Shown: positions 22,212 through 33,733 of the stretch, one piece after another
How positions within the stretch are numbered: the first letter of the stretch is position 1
Layout: the number at the start of each line of letters is the position of its first letter
NCBI RefSeq assembly: GCF_016086655.4
Contig: NC_052137.2
Coordinates: 39,204,007 to 39,268,006 of the forward strand
Direction: 5' to 3'
DNA: 64,000 nucleotides
From: Lepeophtheirus salmonis
Lineage: Eukaryota; Arthropoda; Copepoda; Siphonostomatoida; Caligidae
Program-made: the position numbers and the translations under genes
Notes under the pieces: generated by a model
What the model was told of the DNA's origin: nothing
The model's database searches: none
The model's input: the letters and a program-made list of their open reading frames with translations, nothing else

Positions 22212-22700
22212 GAAATGTGATTTTCCCTCAGGACATTTTGCCTTAAATCATGTCGTCTTAATGCTATTTTGCCACAAGGATATTTCTCCTTAAGATATAT
22301 ATATGAGTCGTTGTTGTTATTTGTAGTTACAATTAACGCCCCTTTAGAATTTTTTTATCAAAATATGTAATGTGTATTACTCTAAAACACACAATTTGGT
22401 TTTTTTCTATAGGAAAATGATAAATCATGCCCCAAAATTTCAACATATCCACCAAGAAAATCGCACTATGTAGTGAATTCGAACCATAGACAAAATTGAT
22501 TAGGAACAAGCATAATTTGAGGAAAGAGTATGATTCCATCATTAATCCAAAATGAAAAAATAAATAATGTATTTTATAAAAACTAACAATAATCACCTAT
22601 AAACTTCATTTTTTCATATATTAAGGGGAAATATCCTTGAGGCAAAATTGCTTTAAGGCAAAATGTTCTGAAGAAAAGTAATTTAAGACAAAATTACCGC
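22212..22700. repeat. Long inverted repeat with AAGGCAAAATG words
   Basis: The left arm 22212-22300 (containing GGACATTTTGCCTTAA and CAAGGATATTTCTCCTTAA) pairs with the right arm 22616-22700 (TTAAGGGGAAATATCCTTG and TTAAGGCAAAATGTTC). The arms match well apart from an extra 18 bases in the left arm. Each arm itself repeats a short GGCAAAATTG/AAGGCAAAATG motif. The 315-bp centre holds an 87-codon minus-strand frame that looks accidental. This is a MITE-like or fold-back structure. Confidence 0.75.
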
Positions 22701-22712
22701 TCACCAATATCG

Positions 22713-23479
22713 ATATGTAACATTAATAAAGATTAACTTTCTTCCTAAGCATTTCTCTACTATTTAAAAACTTGCAAATCAAACAGTATGAATTGAAAAT
22801 ATATAAATTTTGCTTTTTTCTCTTACACAATATTTTTCTTTGTCTTTTCTCTTGAATGGATCATACGTAAAAACAAATTGTCTATTGACTAAGTATGTGT
22901 GTGTTTTTTTTTTGTTATTTTTTTCAAAGATACAAAAACATTTTATCTACTTTAAGATTTTGTAGGTAATGTGTAAATGACGAAAGAATTTTTCACAGCG
23001 GGTTGCTAAAGAACCTCGAGGAGATAAAATATAAGACGATAACAAGAAATTGTTATTTAAGTTCATTTAACATGAATAATGTCTGACCCAAGGTTTTTCA
23101 ACTATATTATGTGCTACGTTTATTTTGGCGTTAGTATCATTATTGTTCTTGCAAATATTTATGGCAGAAAAGTTTGGATGTCAAAGTGTTTTCTCATTGC
23201 AATTGGATGAGATAATTTATTAAAAATTAAAAAAAAGCTGTTGAAGAAAACTTTGCCTCGGGTAAGGATCAAGCTTAGCCTTTTAATGCTTCCTTAGAAA
23301 TGAAGGAGTGGAATTGTCATTTTTTTTACACTACATGGGGTACCTGTTATAAATGTAAGGCCCAGAGTAGCTTTTTCGTGTCCTCCTAACCATTGAAGTA
23401 GGTGGATAGGCATACTTCTTCTAAAAACTCCCTTCTCGCCTATATTACATATGTTAGATTACATTTGCTTACTCAAACA
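22713..23479. other. A+T-rich spacer, no gene seen
   Basis: No recognised coding or structural feature. Confidence 0.5.
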
Positions 23480-23795
23480 TATCTTGTACGATTTTTTTTT
23501 TAAATCCAGAGCTATTCAGAAAAAATATTAAATTATTTGTAATATTTTTTTTTGACAGTTCAAAACTATTCTGAAATAATTAAATTTTTTGGGAAAAAGT
23601 TTTAAAAATTCACAACTAGTCACAAAAAAATTGACAAATAAACTAAATGTTTAAATATTACATTTTTTGAAAAAAAAAATGTAATATAGTAATCAAATAT
23701 TAAATTTTCTAGTAAAGAGCAAACATTCCTTGATTTTTTTTTTGTGGGGGTGGGGGGCTACAGTCCATCCAGCCCACCTCTGGTGACGCCCATCC
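23480..23795. repeat. Family D repeat
   Basis: A/T minisatellite core is followed by GGGGGTGGGGGGCTACAGTC, CATCCAGCCCACC and GGTGACGCCCATCC. Read in reverse, this is the GGGCGTC...GGTGGGCTGGA edge shared with the copies at 56060 and 13293. Confidence 0.65.
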
Positions 23796-23927
23796 TAAGT
23801 AGACGTTATTAGCTCTTTTAATTTTAACATCTTTAAAAGTGATATAATTAGTACAATGTTTTTGTTATAAGAGAGATGCTATAAATTAAATAATTAGTCA
23901 GAAGCATTGTGCTTCATTGTTAAGACT

Positions 23928-24005
23928 AGTGCTTTGGCAGTCTTTATTTACGACTGAAAAGGAAGGTCCTGTCAAGTACAGTCCTGCATATCAGTCTTAT
24001 ATTTT
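23928..24005 (+). repeat. Family B fragment
   Basis: CTAGTGCTTTGGCAGTCTTT followed by GACTGA and CAGTCCTG words matches the beginning of the family B copy at 15732. Confidence 0.5.
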
Positions 24006-24350
24006 TTTTAAATGTATATTTTTAACTAACTTTTTTATTATTATAGGCTAATATTAGAAATTCAAAAGCTTGCTTTGATACAAAATCAATCAGCTTCATT
24101 TGTTTGTTTATATTAAATGAAATATGATGTGAACTTAAAAATACCTATAAACACTTGAAAATCTCCTTCAGAATTTTTTTTATGTTTCCGGCTCAATATT
24201 GATTTTAGTGAGAAAATTTTTATCATGCATTAAGATCAAGAATGTACATTATTATTTTTCACAAACATTGTTGTCTTCATCTGAGAAAATAAATCAGTGA
24301 GTTAGAGTAAATCCAACAAAATGTATGAATCAATGTTAAATACTAAATAA

Positions 24351-24993
24351 CAGTGTTGGTATAAGACGTATTTTCCCCAAGTTCGGTTTCAAGTGATTTT
24401 TTCTAGACAGATTTGGACCAATCTTTTCGGTATAAATACAAGGTGTGAATTTTTAGAGAGAGAGAGAGTCCAATAAACGTACAAATAACACTGTTGACTC
24501 TTTTGATTCTTTCATTCTTGAGGTAGTGGTCAACATAGACAAGGAGTTCTTCATCAAGGCATGTACAAGGTTCAGGGCCAGGTTGGAGGCTGTAGTTGAA
24601 GCTGGCTTAATTGACTTCACTATGGACCCAGTCATGTTAGACCAAAACAGTTGTGAATTTCTGAATTAATTTTGGGAAATAAATTTCCAGATATAAAAAA
24701 AGACTCATTTTCTCCCTTTCTCTGAGTTGTAGAAAAAGGATTGTCGCCACACTTTTAACATCATATGTTGTCATTGTAAGTCGATGTTCACAATCTTAAA
24801 ACACACACGACGTCATCAACAATTTATCTTTAAAATTTGTCTAAACCAAAAAAGTAAATGATATTGATTTTTTAGTTGTGACTGGTCTAGACCCAACTTT
24901 GCTTTGATACCTTATTTAAGTGCCAAATTAGTTCGATCAAAAAATCACTGAAAATCGTAACGGTCTATGAGTTCAGATTAAAATCCAACAATA
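24351..24993 (+). mobile_element. Family A element carrying a mariner fragment
   Basis: The left end CAGTGTTGG and right end CCAACAATA correspond to the family A termini TAGTGTTGG and CCAACACTA. Flanking 8-mers CTAAATAA and GTAAATAC match at 6 of 8, a decayed target duplication. Family A sequence is present at 24351-24440 (TTCGGTTTCAAGTGATTTTT) and again near 24890-24990. Between them lies a mariner C-terminal fragment, so the mariner inserted into, or was captured by, this copy. Confidence 0.7.
24462..24669 (+). pseudogene. Mariner-type transposase, C-terminal tail
   Basis: The frame is open from 24462 to a stop at 24667-24669 and contains IDKEFFIKACTRFRARLEAV followed by VEAG. This is the C-terminal helix of mariner/IS630 transposases (usually C-F--RLEAVI-A-GG). 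Nothing upstream of this tail remains. A GAGAGA run precedes it. A TACAAGGTGTGAATTTTT sequence just upstream could be a terminal repeat, but there is no partner on the right. The minus-strand frame here is a shadow. Confidence 0.75.
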
Positions 24994-26639
24994 GTAAATA
25001 CTATTCAAATATAAGTACTAACTGTTTTTTTATAGCATTGATTAAAGTATATTAGGATTACTCTACGTAGTCACTCAGTACATACGATGATTAAAGACAC
25101 AAGATACAGTGTAATAATTAATTATAACAATGCATCTACCATGTATTGTTGCTGCATTTGCATCTATTAAGGCGTAGATTCATTGATTAACTGTATGTAT
25201 ACCACGTAGACATCCTTATCTCTAAAACCCTGTAACTCACCGTGAGTTCGTTTGTTGAGATATAAATGCGATAATTTATGACAAAGAGAGATCTCAAACG
25301 GGATAATCAATAGTCATTCAGAGACAACATATATATATGTACATTTTAGAGAATGAAAAATAGCGCCCTCTTACACATTTATATACATAGGTAGAGATAG
25401 GTATGACAGATTTAAATTATTTACAATTAAAAACATATTTCTAGATCTGATTGACAACCATGGAAAATGATGTTTAAGATTCTTAAGGGTTCCATTAAAG
25501 ACCATGAAGAGTAGAAAAATGATGTGGTCGAATATATAATTTCTCTTCGCTTGAAATGTCATTTTTTTAATATGGAAAAATATTATAGATGACATTAAAG
25601 TTATTATTAACTGTCAAGATTTTTATCAAATTTATTCCTATAAAAGTAAAAAAAAAGTTACATAACTCCCTAGGATTTTTGCCTTCTATTTTTTAGATGG
25701 ATGTAAAAAGTTTTAAAAGGTGAGGCAATTTTTATAAGCACTTAACTTCAAGATAAAAAATCTGAGCGTTTTATTAGGTATATATATTTTCTAGATATTT
25801 TATATTAATACTTGACAAGAGGGCAAAAATATAGGTAGCTGTAATCATTAATAAAAACAATCAAATATAACATTAAAATATGAAAAATTGTTCACTTTTG
25901 ATAATATCTTTAAATAATAATCATAAATTAATACAATTGTATAATTTATTATTTTCTTAATGAGCCACCTGACAATCAAATTTTGATCAACGTCACATAT
26001 AAAAATTATATATATTTATACATATAGAAGTATGAGAGACAAAAAAAACCTTATTAGGATTTTTAAATAAATATATTATGAAAAGACTGCATTAAATATA
26101 ATTAATGAATTGGAAAATTTACTCCAAGGTAAATAATTTTTTTGAAATAAGGGATTGAATTTGATATCTTTAACGGTAGAACATATCTAGGTACAATAAA
26201 TACAAAGTGGCTTATTTCAAGGATTTCTATTTAAAAATGGAAAAAGGTGGCAAAAAATGTACACAGAAAAAATTGTGGCTCTACTATGATTTTCTACAGT
26301 AAATGCAAAAAAACAAAAAAAAACTTTTAGGTTAATTAAAGCTATAGACTAGGGGTTTGCCTGTCGAATTAATTTTGATTTGGGAGGGGAATGCATATTA
26401 ATCTGATTTCAAGCCGGTTGACCAGTCAAAACATTGCAAAATTACATAAAACTAACAATAAGTCGACTTTTCCTTACTTTGTATTAGTTACTAATTGTAA
26501 AGACGAATAAATCATTTATGAACATCTATATTATAAAATTTTTCCATATTTTAAATACATTATGAACAATTTAAGATTTAAAAAAAAGTATGTGCAATTT
26601 TAATGAAACTTTTACTCACTCAAAAACGATCTAACTTGA
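24994..26639. other. A+T-rich spacer, no gene seen
   Basis: No gene recognised. Short TA runs and TTTAAAA words only. Confidence 0.5.
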
Positions 26640-27081
26640 TAATTTCCAAATCCTGTATGGCACGGTATATCTTATATATGCATATTGTTTCTAAGGACAC
26701 ACAATTTCAGCAGTCGTCAACATATAGGTTTTAACAAATTACCCATCATTATAAGGCTTGGATACTTAGTAATTTGGCTTGCAATTGGGTAACTGGTCTT
26801 CACTGCAATATAACTGTGTTATCAACTCTGGATGAAAATAGATTAATGTTTTCTCAGACGCATCATAATTTAATTTACTTTTTGTTTTCGCAGTTCTCCC
26901 TAGAAGGTGTTATATTTTTCCCTATGCTGAGTTTCATAATGGGACGAATATTGTATTCTTTAAACCCCAAAACATACTGCTGGCATACCATGAATACAAA
27001 TTTTCCACTGACCTCTGTTAACATATAAGAATTTCTACGTTTTTTTCCTGAAAAATCCTTCACTCTGGGTCTAATTTTCAC
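26640..27081 (-). pseudogene. hAT transposase N-terminal zinc-finger region, decayed
   Basis: From 27081 downward the frame reads SYMLTEVSGKFVFMVCQQYV then FKEYNIRPIMKLSIGK. This matches the N-terminal zinc-finger block of GTF2IRD2/ZBED-like hAT transposases (Y-F-E--GK-LCL-C---V-VFKEYN--RHYETKH). The first cysteine of the finger is lost (FMVC instead of a C-x-x-C) and the histidine pair is degraded, so it cannot fold as a normal finger. Downstream, with stops, AVKTSYPIASQITKYPSLIM and LLKLCVLRNN match the following hAT block (A-KASY--A--IAK--KPF--GEFIKKC). The rest of the transposase is not seen. The terminal repeat at 27371-27404 lies upstream on the same strand, as expected. Confidence 0.75.
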
Positions 27082-27370
27082 CTTTTAGACAAAAACATTT
27101 CACGTATAAGGATTCGAGGCTAAAGAAAAAAATAATAATTCACTTTCCGCCAACAGATGCTACACAGGGTAAAATTCTACCACATACAAGCGTTAGTTCC
27201 ACCGCAGTGTTGCTTTCAGTTTTTTTTTTCTACGAGTACTAAAACACTGCGTCACTAGCGGACAATATAGAAATCACAGATTTAAAAAAAAAGTTACACT
27301 GAATTCGTGGATTTATTTTAATCATATAGGTTTATCTCACAGGCTGTTTCAAAACTCAAGGTAAGCCGGA

Positions 27371-27404
27371 TACATGCCCTCGGGCTGTATGTTTGACACC
27401 TTTC
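27371..27404 (-). repeat. hAT terminal sequence
   Basis: On the minus strand this reads GAAAGGTGTCAAACATACAG then CCCGAGGGCATG. It is very close to the classical hAT end CAGGGGTGTCAAAC followed by GGCCCGCGGGCC. Its distance of about 300 bp from the transposase start fits a 5' end. The first bases are mutated and no 3' end was located. Confidence 0.7.
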
Positions 27405-27529
27405 CATGGTCGAACTTTACTTATAACTAGAAATGGACAAAACGTAGAGAAAAATTACCATTCTCACATTTGAAAAGAAAAAAGGTTTTGTTATATTTGT
27501 TCATAGATTGCTGTGAGGTTTACATTTAT

Positions 27530-27679
27530 CTCTCTCTCTCTCTCTTTTGAATGTTAACAAGTGTCTAAATTCAGTTGTACTATAAATAATGATGGACAAT
27601 TTGTAAAGTGCAAGGAGATGGAGGGAGCGATATTTTTTTTTTTACTGAATTAAGACTTTCATTCACATTACCTGCCTGC

Positions 27680-27710
<31 letters not shown>
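27530..27710. repeat. CT, TA and poly-T microsatellites
   Basis: A CT run lies at 27530-27545. A TA run at 27680-27695 passes into a T run ending near 27710. Confidence 0.8.
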
Positions 27711-28766
27711 GTGGGGGAGATAAAATGTGGTGCTGCTGAGAGAGGTGTGTGTACCTTAAACATTTAAAATACCACTAATCCAGGGAAAAAATGTATCATT
27801 TTTTTTTAAATATGCCAAAATTAGCCAAGAACTCATTATTCAGAATTAGATGATAACCCCAGCCGACGACGATCTATTAAAGAATGAACACAAGACAAAC
27901 AATTGTACCAACTATTTTTTTCCTTTTCTAGTCATAAAAATCTTGTTTCTCTTAACCCTAAATCTCACTTCCACCTTCTCCTCTTACTTTACGAAATGTC
28001 CATCTCCTCTTATCATGTTTGATAGAGAAATAAATGAGTGAATATACTATTATTTCCACAGAGTTATATAATTCTTCATTTCCAAGATACGACATAGGTA
28101 TAAATCATTTATTTGGATGAATTTATGATCATACTAGTAAAGATTAGAACCCCGAGATATACCCTCTCTTTGCTTTAAGAAAACAATCAATCAATCAGCC
28201 TGTCGATATCCAATAGTATTAGCAAATGGTAATTAATTAAGAAAGAAATAAGAATATTAAAATGTATGCAACTGATTGGTAGGTAAAACTTTCTCCTTGA
28301 TTTGAAGCAATAAAAAATTACCCTCTTATATACATTTTTTGGCATGATATAATGATGATTTGCTATAATAAGTTACAATCATAAATAAGGTAATGAGATT
28401 TGAAAAAAATAAAAATTGAAAGTTCATTCAATTGCTAGAAAATAAGATATATATATATACACATGTTTATGAAAATTACATTAAATTATTTCCTGTTATT
28501 AGGGATCTATTTGTTCTATTGTGTGTATTTTATTTCTTTTCATACTGTAGGAGGATCTGCCAAAGTTGAACAGTTCCCCCTTTGAAAATACAAATGGAAT
28601 ACAAAATACACAATATTTTGTATTATTATGAGTTTTATTAATAAAATGAAGATAAATATTGAATTTTTCGTTGAGTAGCTTAAAACATATTATATACAAT
28701 ACTATTATATGAATATGTTATTCAAGTGGAAGTATAAAAGATTATATTCTCCCTGGAGATACATTA
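27711..28766. other. Spacer, no gene seen
   Basis: A 63-codon frame at 27850-28041 has no recognisable motif. Short TA repeats occur near 28449. Confidence 0.5.
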
Positions 28767-29253
28767 TACCAAGTGCGGCGAAAAAATCTTTATTCTTCGT
28801 TTTTGCTCCATAAATCAAGGTTTTTGTGAATGCAGTGAAATTGTTCCAGTCAAATACTTTTAAAAAAAACACCATCTTTCCAAGTGTCTTAAAAGCCGAG
28901 AAAATATAATCTGAACGTGACCAATGAATTAAGGTACCTACACTTTTGGATGCATGTTGAGTCCAAGGCCTGGACGGTCTGTCACACATATATCAACAAC
29001 CTCAAGGACATATTCAACCAGCACTGGGATACCATGCCTGAGTACTACATCTATAATGAGTACAAGACGTTCCGTGGCTGCCTAGAAGCCATCATTGCTA
29101 CTAAGGGGGACTGTGTTGTTGATTAGGGTGGCCAAGAAATCTTTTTAGTTATTTTTATTTTATAAACCTACCCTAAATTACAAATAGTTCCTGAATTATA
29201 TCTTAATAAATTTATAGATAGAAAGTGTAAAGATTTTTTCGAAGCACCCGGTA
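28767..29253 (+). mobile_element. Internally deleted mariner/Tc1 transposon, copy 2
   Basis: The left end is TACCAAGTGCGGCG and the reverse of the right end is TACCGGGTGCTTCG. Both continue into AAAAAATCTTTA, the same termini as the element at 14-496. Ends lie on TA and the length is 487 bp. The deletion junction differs from copy 1: here the 5' side keeps about 60 more non-transposase bases and the transposase tail starts later. The two are therefore independent deletions of one parent family. Confidence 0.85.
28917..29126 (+). pseudogene. Mariner-type transposase, C-terminal remnant
   Basis: The frame contains HFWMHVESKAWTVCHTYINN and then MPEYYIYNEYKTFRGCLEA, ending in IIATKG. It aligns with the remnant at 86-376 (FWVHVGPKPAPSIPKYQQP, MSELYIRNGSKAFCGYLDA, IIAAKG) without gaps. 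The SSPDLNPLDF block that precedes this in the family is not recognisable, so even the last catalytic aspartate is gone. The minus-strand frames across this element are shadows. Confidence 0.78.
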
Positions 29254-29322
29254 GATCTTTGAATCCTTCTTCATATGAATGATATGAATTCAGAAATATG
29301 TAGTTGACCGATTAAGTTTTTC

Positions 29323-29913
29323 TAGTAAAGTGTCAGTCCTTATTTATTTGGTCCAATTCACTTTTAGGAACGGTTCTATCAGTTCTTGGGGCTGGTCCTT
29401 AAGACAAGGGCATCTGTAAGGGAGATGTAGAGGTGGACGCCCCCGTAAGACTAATGGTCCTTCGAACTCTGTGTAATAAAACTTATTAAAAAGGAAGGAA
29501 TAAAGTAGGGTTATGTCACAAGAATAGCATTTTATCAGTTTTTTATTACCGATATGATGACTGAACTGGACCGGACCAAGACGAAACATGACAGGACTGT
29601 AGTCTTCTATCCTAAATAATGATCGACAAAGCACTACATATAAGCAGCATTGATGTGTATCCCAAGAATGATAAAAAAATGAATTTTATCAGCAAATTAG
29701 TTTGGTAAGGTTAATCAAAAACCATAATAATAAAAAGGATGTATTCACATAGGCGTTGGAGATGATTTTTTTTTTTTTTTGAAAGGTGAGTCAACAAATT
29801 TAATTTAACTATTTGGGACTCTTCAGTTTAGGACTGACATACAGTACCTAACTGGACAAGACCAAACCGGGTGGAACAGCAGGTTTCAGCCCTAAAAAGT
29901 ATCGACAAACACT
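29323..29913 (+). mobile_element. Family B element
   Basis: It begins with a TAGTAAAGTGTCAGTCCTTA edge and ends near ATCGACAAACACTAC, related to the TAGTGTTGG...CAACACTA termini. The interior has TTTAGGACTGACATACAG, GGTCCTTAAG and TGGACAAGACC words matching the copy at 15732-16624. Ends are diverged and the target duplication is not evident. Confidence 0.55.
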
Positions 29914-31265
29914 ACGTTTTTCAATATAATTCATTAAACAAATATTATTATCAATTAAAGTTGATATAATTTTATAATTATTGCAAATGGCAACAAAGTT
30001 TTATTTTTCAAAAATCTCTTAAGTTTAATAAATATTAGAAGTAAAAAAATTTGTAATTCACATTTAAATAAGTTTATTTTCTTCAAAGTCTTATTTTAAT
30101 ATAAAAAAAAATTTAAATTTTTTTATGATGATCTAAAATCTTGAGAAAATACAATATAAAAGACCAAAGAATAACTTTGGATAACGTTTTCGCTCAGAAA
30201 AAAATATCGCTTTGTTTTTTCTTTTATTTTACAGGCAAATTAATCTATTTGAAACTCAAACTTCTGGTTTTGAATTTGTAAGAAAAAAAGACAATTAGAT
30301 TCTAGCAGGTATAGTCTAGCAGCAATAAATTGATTTTATGGTGCAGAATTTGCTCAAGGTTTATATACTATTATATAAAAACTCTATTTCTACCTTTTTA
30401 TAATTAATTATTTATACTTTTTTCTTTTTTAATACAATTTAATTCATTATGGCAGAGTGCTGAAAACTTTCACCACTTAACCTCGAGCAAGTTCTTCATC
30501 AAATCAATGTTGATACTAGGATTTTTCTTTATAAGGAAACTTTAATAATTTTGACTGAATATTTTGTAATTAGCTTTTTTTCTTTCAGAAAATACAAATA
30601 TGACTAATGACAAAATACACAAAACTGAAATTGACAACAATGATAATTATTGTTAATTTTAATTTTTTACAAAAAAAGAAGGACAATATTAATTCGTTTT
30701 TTAACATGAAAGCACTGTTTTTCAATACATTTGACAACAGATTTAGTAAGTTTATTCCATCAATAAATGAACACATTTATTAATGATTTATTTTCTCGTT
30801 TACATACTACAGCGATAAAAAAGAAACCAATATTTTCAAATTTCAAATTCAATTCTCATTAGATTCCCAAGCGTCTTTTCTTATTATTTCTACAACATGA
30901 AGTGAAGGGAATTTCATAAAGTGGACAGACTCTCACGAACTCACATTCATGGATTTTGAGAGTTTAAAGACGTCTTTTTGTATTTACAAGCAAATGTCTT
31001 CTAATAAAAAATCAACTTAGGGGGGGAAATGCTTCAAAAACTTTTTAAAGAATTGTTTATTCTTTATAAATATATATATTTTTGCAAAAATAACATTTTT
31101 GAACAACAAACAATCCTTTAAAAGTGCTTTAAGAATTTTCTATCAAAATGATTTGTTCCTGCATTTTTTTTCAATAGTAGAAAAATGCAGAGCACATAAA
31201 AAGACGTTGAACCTTTTTATTTGTCCAAAATAAACTAGCAATGCAAAATATTTACTATACGTTGT
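29914..31265. other. A+T-rich spacer, no gene seen
   Basis: No recognised gene. The sequence is strongly A+T-rich with frequent stops in all frames. Confidence 0.5.
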
Positions 31266-31275
31266 GGACAAGTTT

Positions 31276-31325
31276 ACCAACAGGGGCTGGAGGGGTTGTA
31301 GCCACCTCCAGTCCATGAGTCAAAT
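31276..31325. repeat. Family D terminus only
   Basis: GGGGCTGGAGGGGTTGTAGC followed by CACCTCCAGTCCATGAG is the GC-rich family D edge without any A/T core. TGGAGG and CCTCCA form a small palindrome within it. Confidence 0.5.
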
Positions 31326-31739
31326 TACTATTTTCGTTCTTCATTACCTCTCAAATATATATTTTATTTATGTCAAAAGAGCAAATACACATTATATATG
31401 TACATTTAATATGTTTGTTCATATGTATCTATCACTAAACATTTATTTTTATTAGAGCCACTCTCTCAAATTGTTATGGATTATTGTCATTAAAGCAATC
31501 ATCATTACAGTTATTATTGAGGGAGGAGAAGGTCTGCACAAAACACTGTAGTTCCTTCAAACATAAATAGTTGATGCCATGTAGAACATACATAATTTGG
31601 TAAATACAAAGAGGAAGAAGAATAACAACAAACACAGCTGGAATTACTAAATTCAGTCCCTCCTCTTTGTAGATGACTCATTACTGCAAAACATATAATT
31701 ATAGTCGAAAATAATATGATAAGCTAGTATGTTAAAAAA

Positions 31740-32265
31740 AAAAAATGAGCGTGATCACTCGGACAATTTGAAGAATGTTTGGGCGTAGAGCAGCATAGGT
31801 GGCATGACCTTTCATTAAATTAGCTGTGAGAAGAAGGAAATAAACACAAATCCCACTCCGTATCTAGAAATATTTACAACGATGTGGATCCTCAATTTTA
31901 CACCAAGTCCTGACGCTAATCAGTAGCATTTTGTGCATGTTTAAAGAAAAAGAAACAGAAATCAATATGGTAACCCTGACAATTTATATAATGTTTTTGA
32001 GAAGGACATTGGCAATAATTACTCCAATGTCAATCCTCATTTCTACTCTGAGTCGAACAAAGACTTACAAATATAATTCCCGAACAAATTCTTCAAGTGA
32101 CTCTCCATACTTCATGTGTACGCACTCTAGTTATTACTTTATACATAGATGTTCTCTCGTGAAGAGTTAAATAATAATGATAACAGATTTAAAAAATAAA
32201 AATTAAACCTGTTTAGATTCCCAACAGGAAAAAGCCGCTCCCCTAGTGATAAAAATTGCTTTTAT
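31740..32265. repeat. Family C repeat, two partial copies in tandem
   Basis: CGGACAATTTGAAGAATGTT at about 31762 and the later CCCTGACAATTTATATAATG at 31976 both start the family C unit. The second is followed by TTGGCAATAATTACTCCAAT, ACTCTGAGTCGAACAAAGAC and CCAACAGGAAAAAGCCGCTC, all matched in the copies at 32880 and 45790. The 79-codon frame at 31931-32170 lies in this repeat and is not a gene. Confidence 0.65.
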
Positions 32266-32879
32266 TTGGGGAAATAAAACTCCGAACCCAATCTTTTTAA
32301 GCAAGGGAAGAGGCTGGAGTTACAGCGTACAAAATCCATTCATGATTTTTTTTAAATTTACAATTTGATTTTTACTTTATTATATTTGATAAAACAGGGA
32401 ACCCCCGAATCATTGAGCACATGATCCTATATCTTACTAATTATTCAAGAGAAGGTGTACAACATTTTAAATGATCAACTAAAAATAATATATCTTTTAC
32501 AATTTTTGAGAAGTATTATCATAGTTGGAAAAGGTAAAAACGGCCTAAAATGCCCAATTTCGACCTAAAAATCCCTTTTTTTTCAAATTACAATTACTTC
32601 TACCATGCTAAAAAAGGCTTTAAATCTTACAAACTTTTAAAGAGTCAGTTTTTTTGTTGCCTCAGATATAAAGTTATATGCGACCTATAGATAGATAAAA
32701 TAATTACATCAAAAATAAGATAGTAAAATTTGCTATTGAAATAAAATGATATAAAAGCAAAAGTTATAGAAAATCAATGACAATTTTCGCAGTTTCATAC
32801 ATTGTAGACCATAGCTGCAAATATGTGCTACAACTTTCTGTATTTTGAAATAAAGAACAGACTGATTATTAAAAGAATG

Positions 32880-33330
32880 TGGGAGAGACGAGAAGAGATA
32901 TAATAGCGTTCTATAAAATTAGCTTGGAGCAGTTATAAATTGAAAGAAATAATCACAAATCCCACACTTTATCTACCAAGAACATTGGCAGGAGTTACTC
33001 CGATGTACATCATTAATTAGATCCCCAGTCTTAAAAGGACTTACATTTATAACTCCACAACAAATCCTCTTTAAAAATATACAAAAGGCAAGAATTACTC
33101 CCATGTTGATCTTCAATTTTACTCCCTGTCTAAAAAGCTTGTGATTCCTGTAGAATTGGACGTCCTCTCCTTAAGAATAAAATAATAATGATGAGAACCT
33201 TCAAAAATAATAAAAAATAAACATCTATCCAGGTAGCAACTACAAAAATACGCTACCCCTTCCATTATCATATTATTTTCATGTTCATGCATATAATAGG
33301 AAGTATTAACTATTTTTTGACACATATAGC
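32880..33330. repeat. Family C repeat
   Basis: AATCACAAATCCCACACTTT, GGCAGGAGTTACTCCGATGT and GGACTTACATTTATAACTCC match the copy at 31740. The reverse complement of 33150-33220 matches the left part of the copy at 14226 (ATTCTTGAGAAGGGAGCTTC). Confidence 0.65.
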
Positions 33331-33570
33331 AACAGAAGGATGTATGTTGGAGTAAGGTTGGTGTACAACTTATGCATTTAAGTTTATTTAATATTTGTTA
33401 GTGAATAACTTTTGTGGGCTGTATGAAATGCACTAGCGGAACAGACTCGGCATTTCATATCTATATTTTACAATTTACAACACTAAGCATAAACATAATT
33501 TGTAGTTTTTTATTCGGCATATTAATAGAAGCAAGCAGGAACGTCACTAGGTTGTTTTTATGGCAGAACT

Positions 33571-33578
33571 CCCCCCCC

Positions 33579-33607
<29 letters not shown>
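33571..33607. repeat. C8 then A29 homopolymer tract
   Basis: Eight C at 33571-33578 are followed directly by 29 A at 33579-33607. It may be a retroposed tail or simple slippage; no retroelement body was recognised upstream. Confidence 0.8.
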
Positions 33608-33609
<2 letters not shown>

Positions 33610-33733
33610 TTATCTTATTTTTAGGTTACAACCTCTATCTCACAACTAAATTTTTGTTAATGGATTTTCTCTTACACTAATCATCTGATTTTAATAAAAA
33701 CCATCTCGAAATGAAAGCTGAATCAATATACTA

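Noticed and set aside
22480..22500. GGTTCGAATTC on the minus strand, resembling a tRNA B box
   Set aside because: The flanking bases do not form a T-stem and no acceptor stem or A box lies at the right distance.
26350..26390. CTAGGGGTTTGCCTGTC as the 3' end of the hAT element at 26640-27404
   Set aside because: Similarity to the 5' end is poor and the flanks show no 8-bp duplication.
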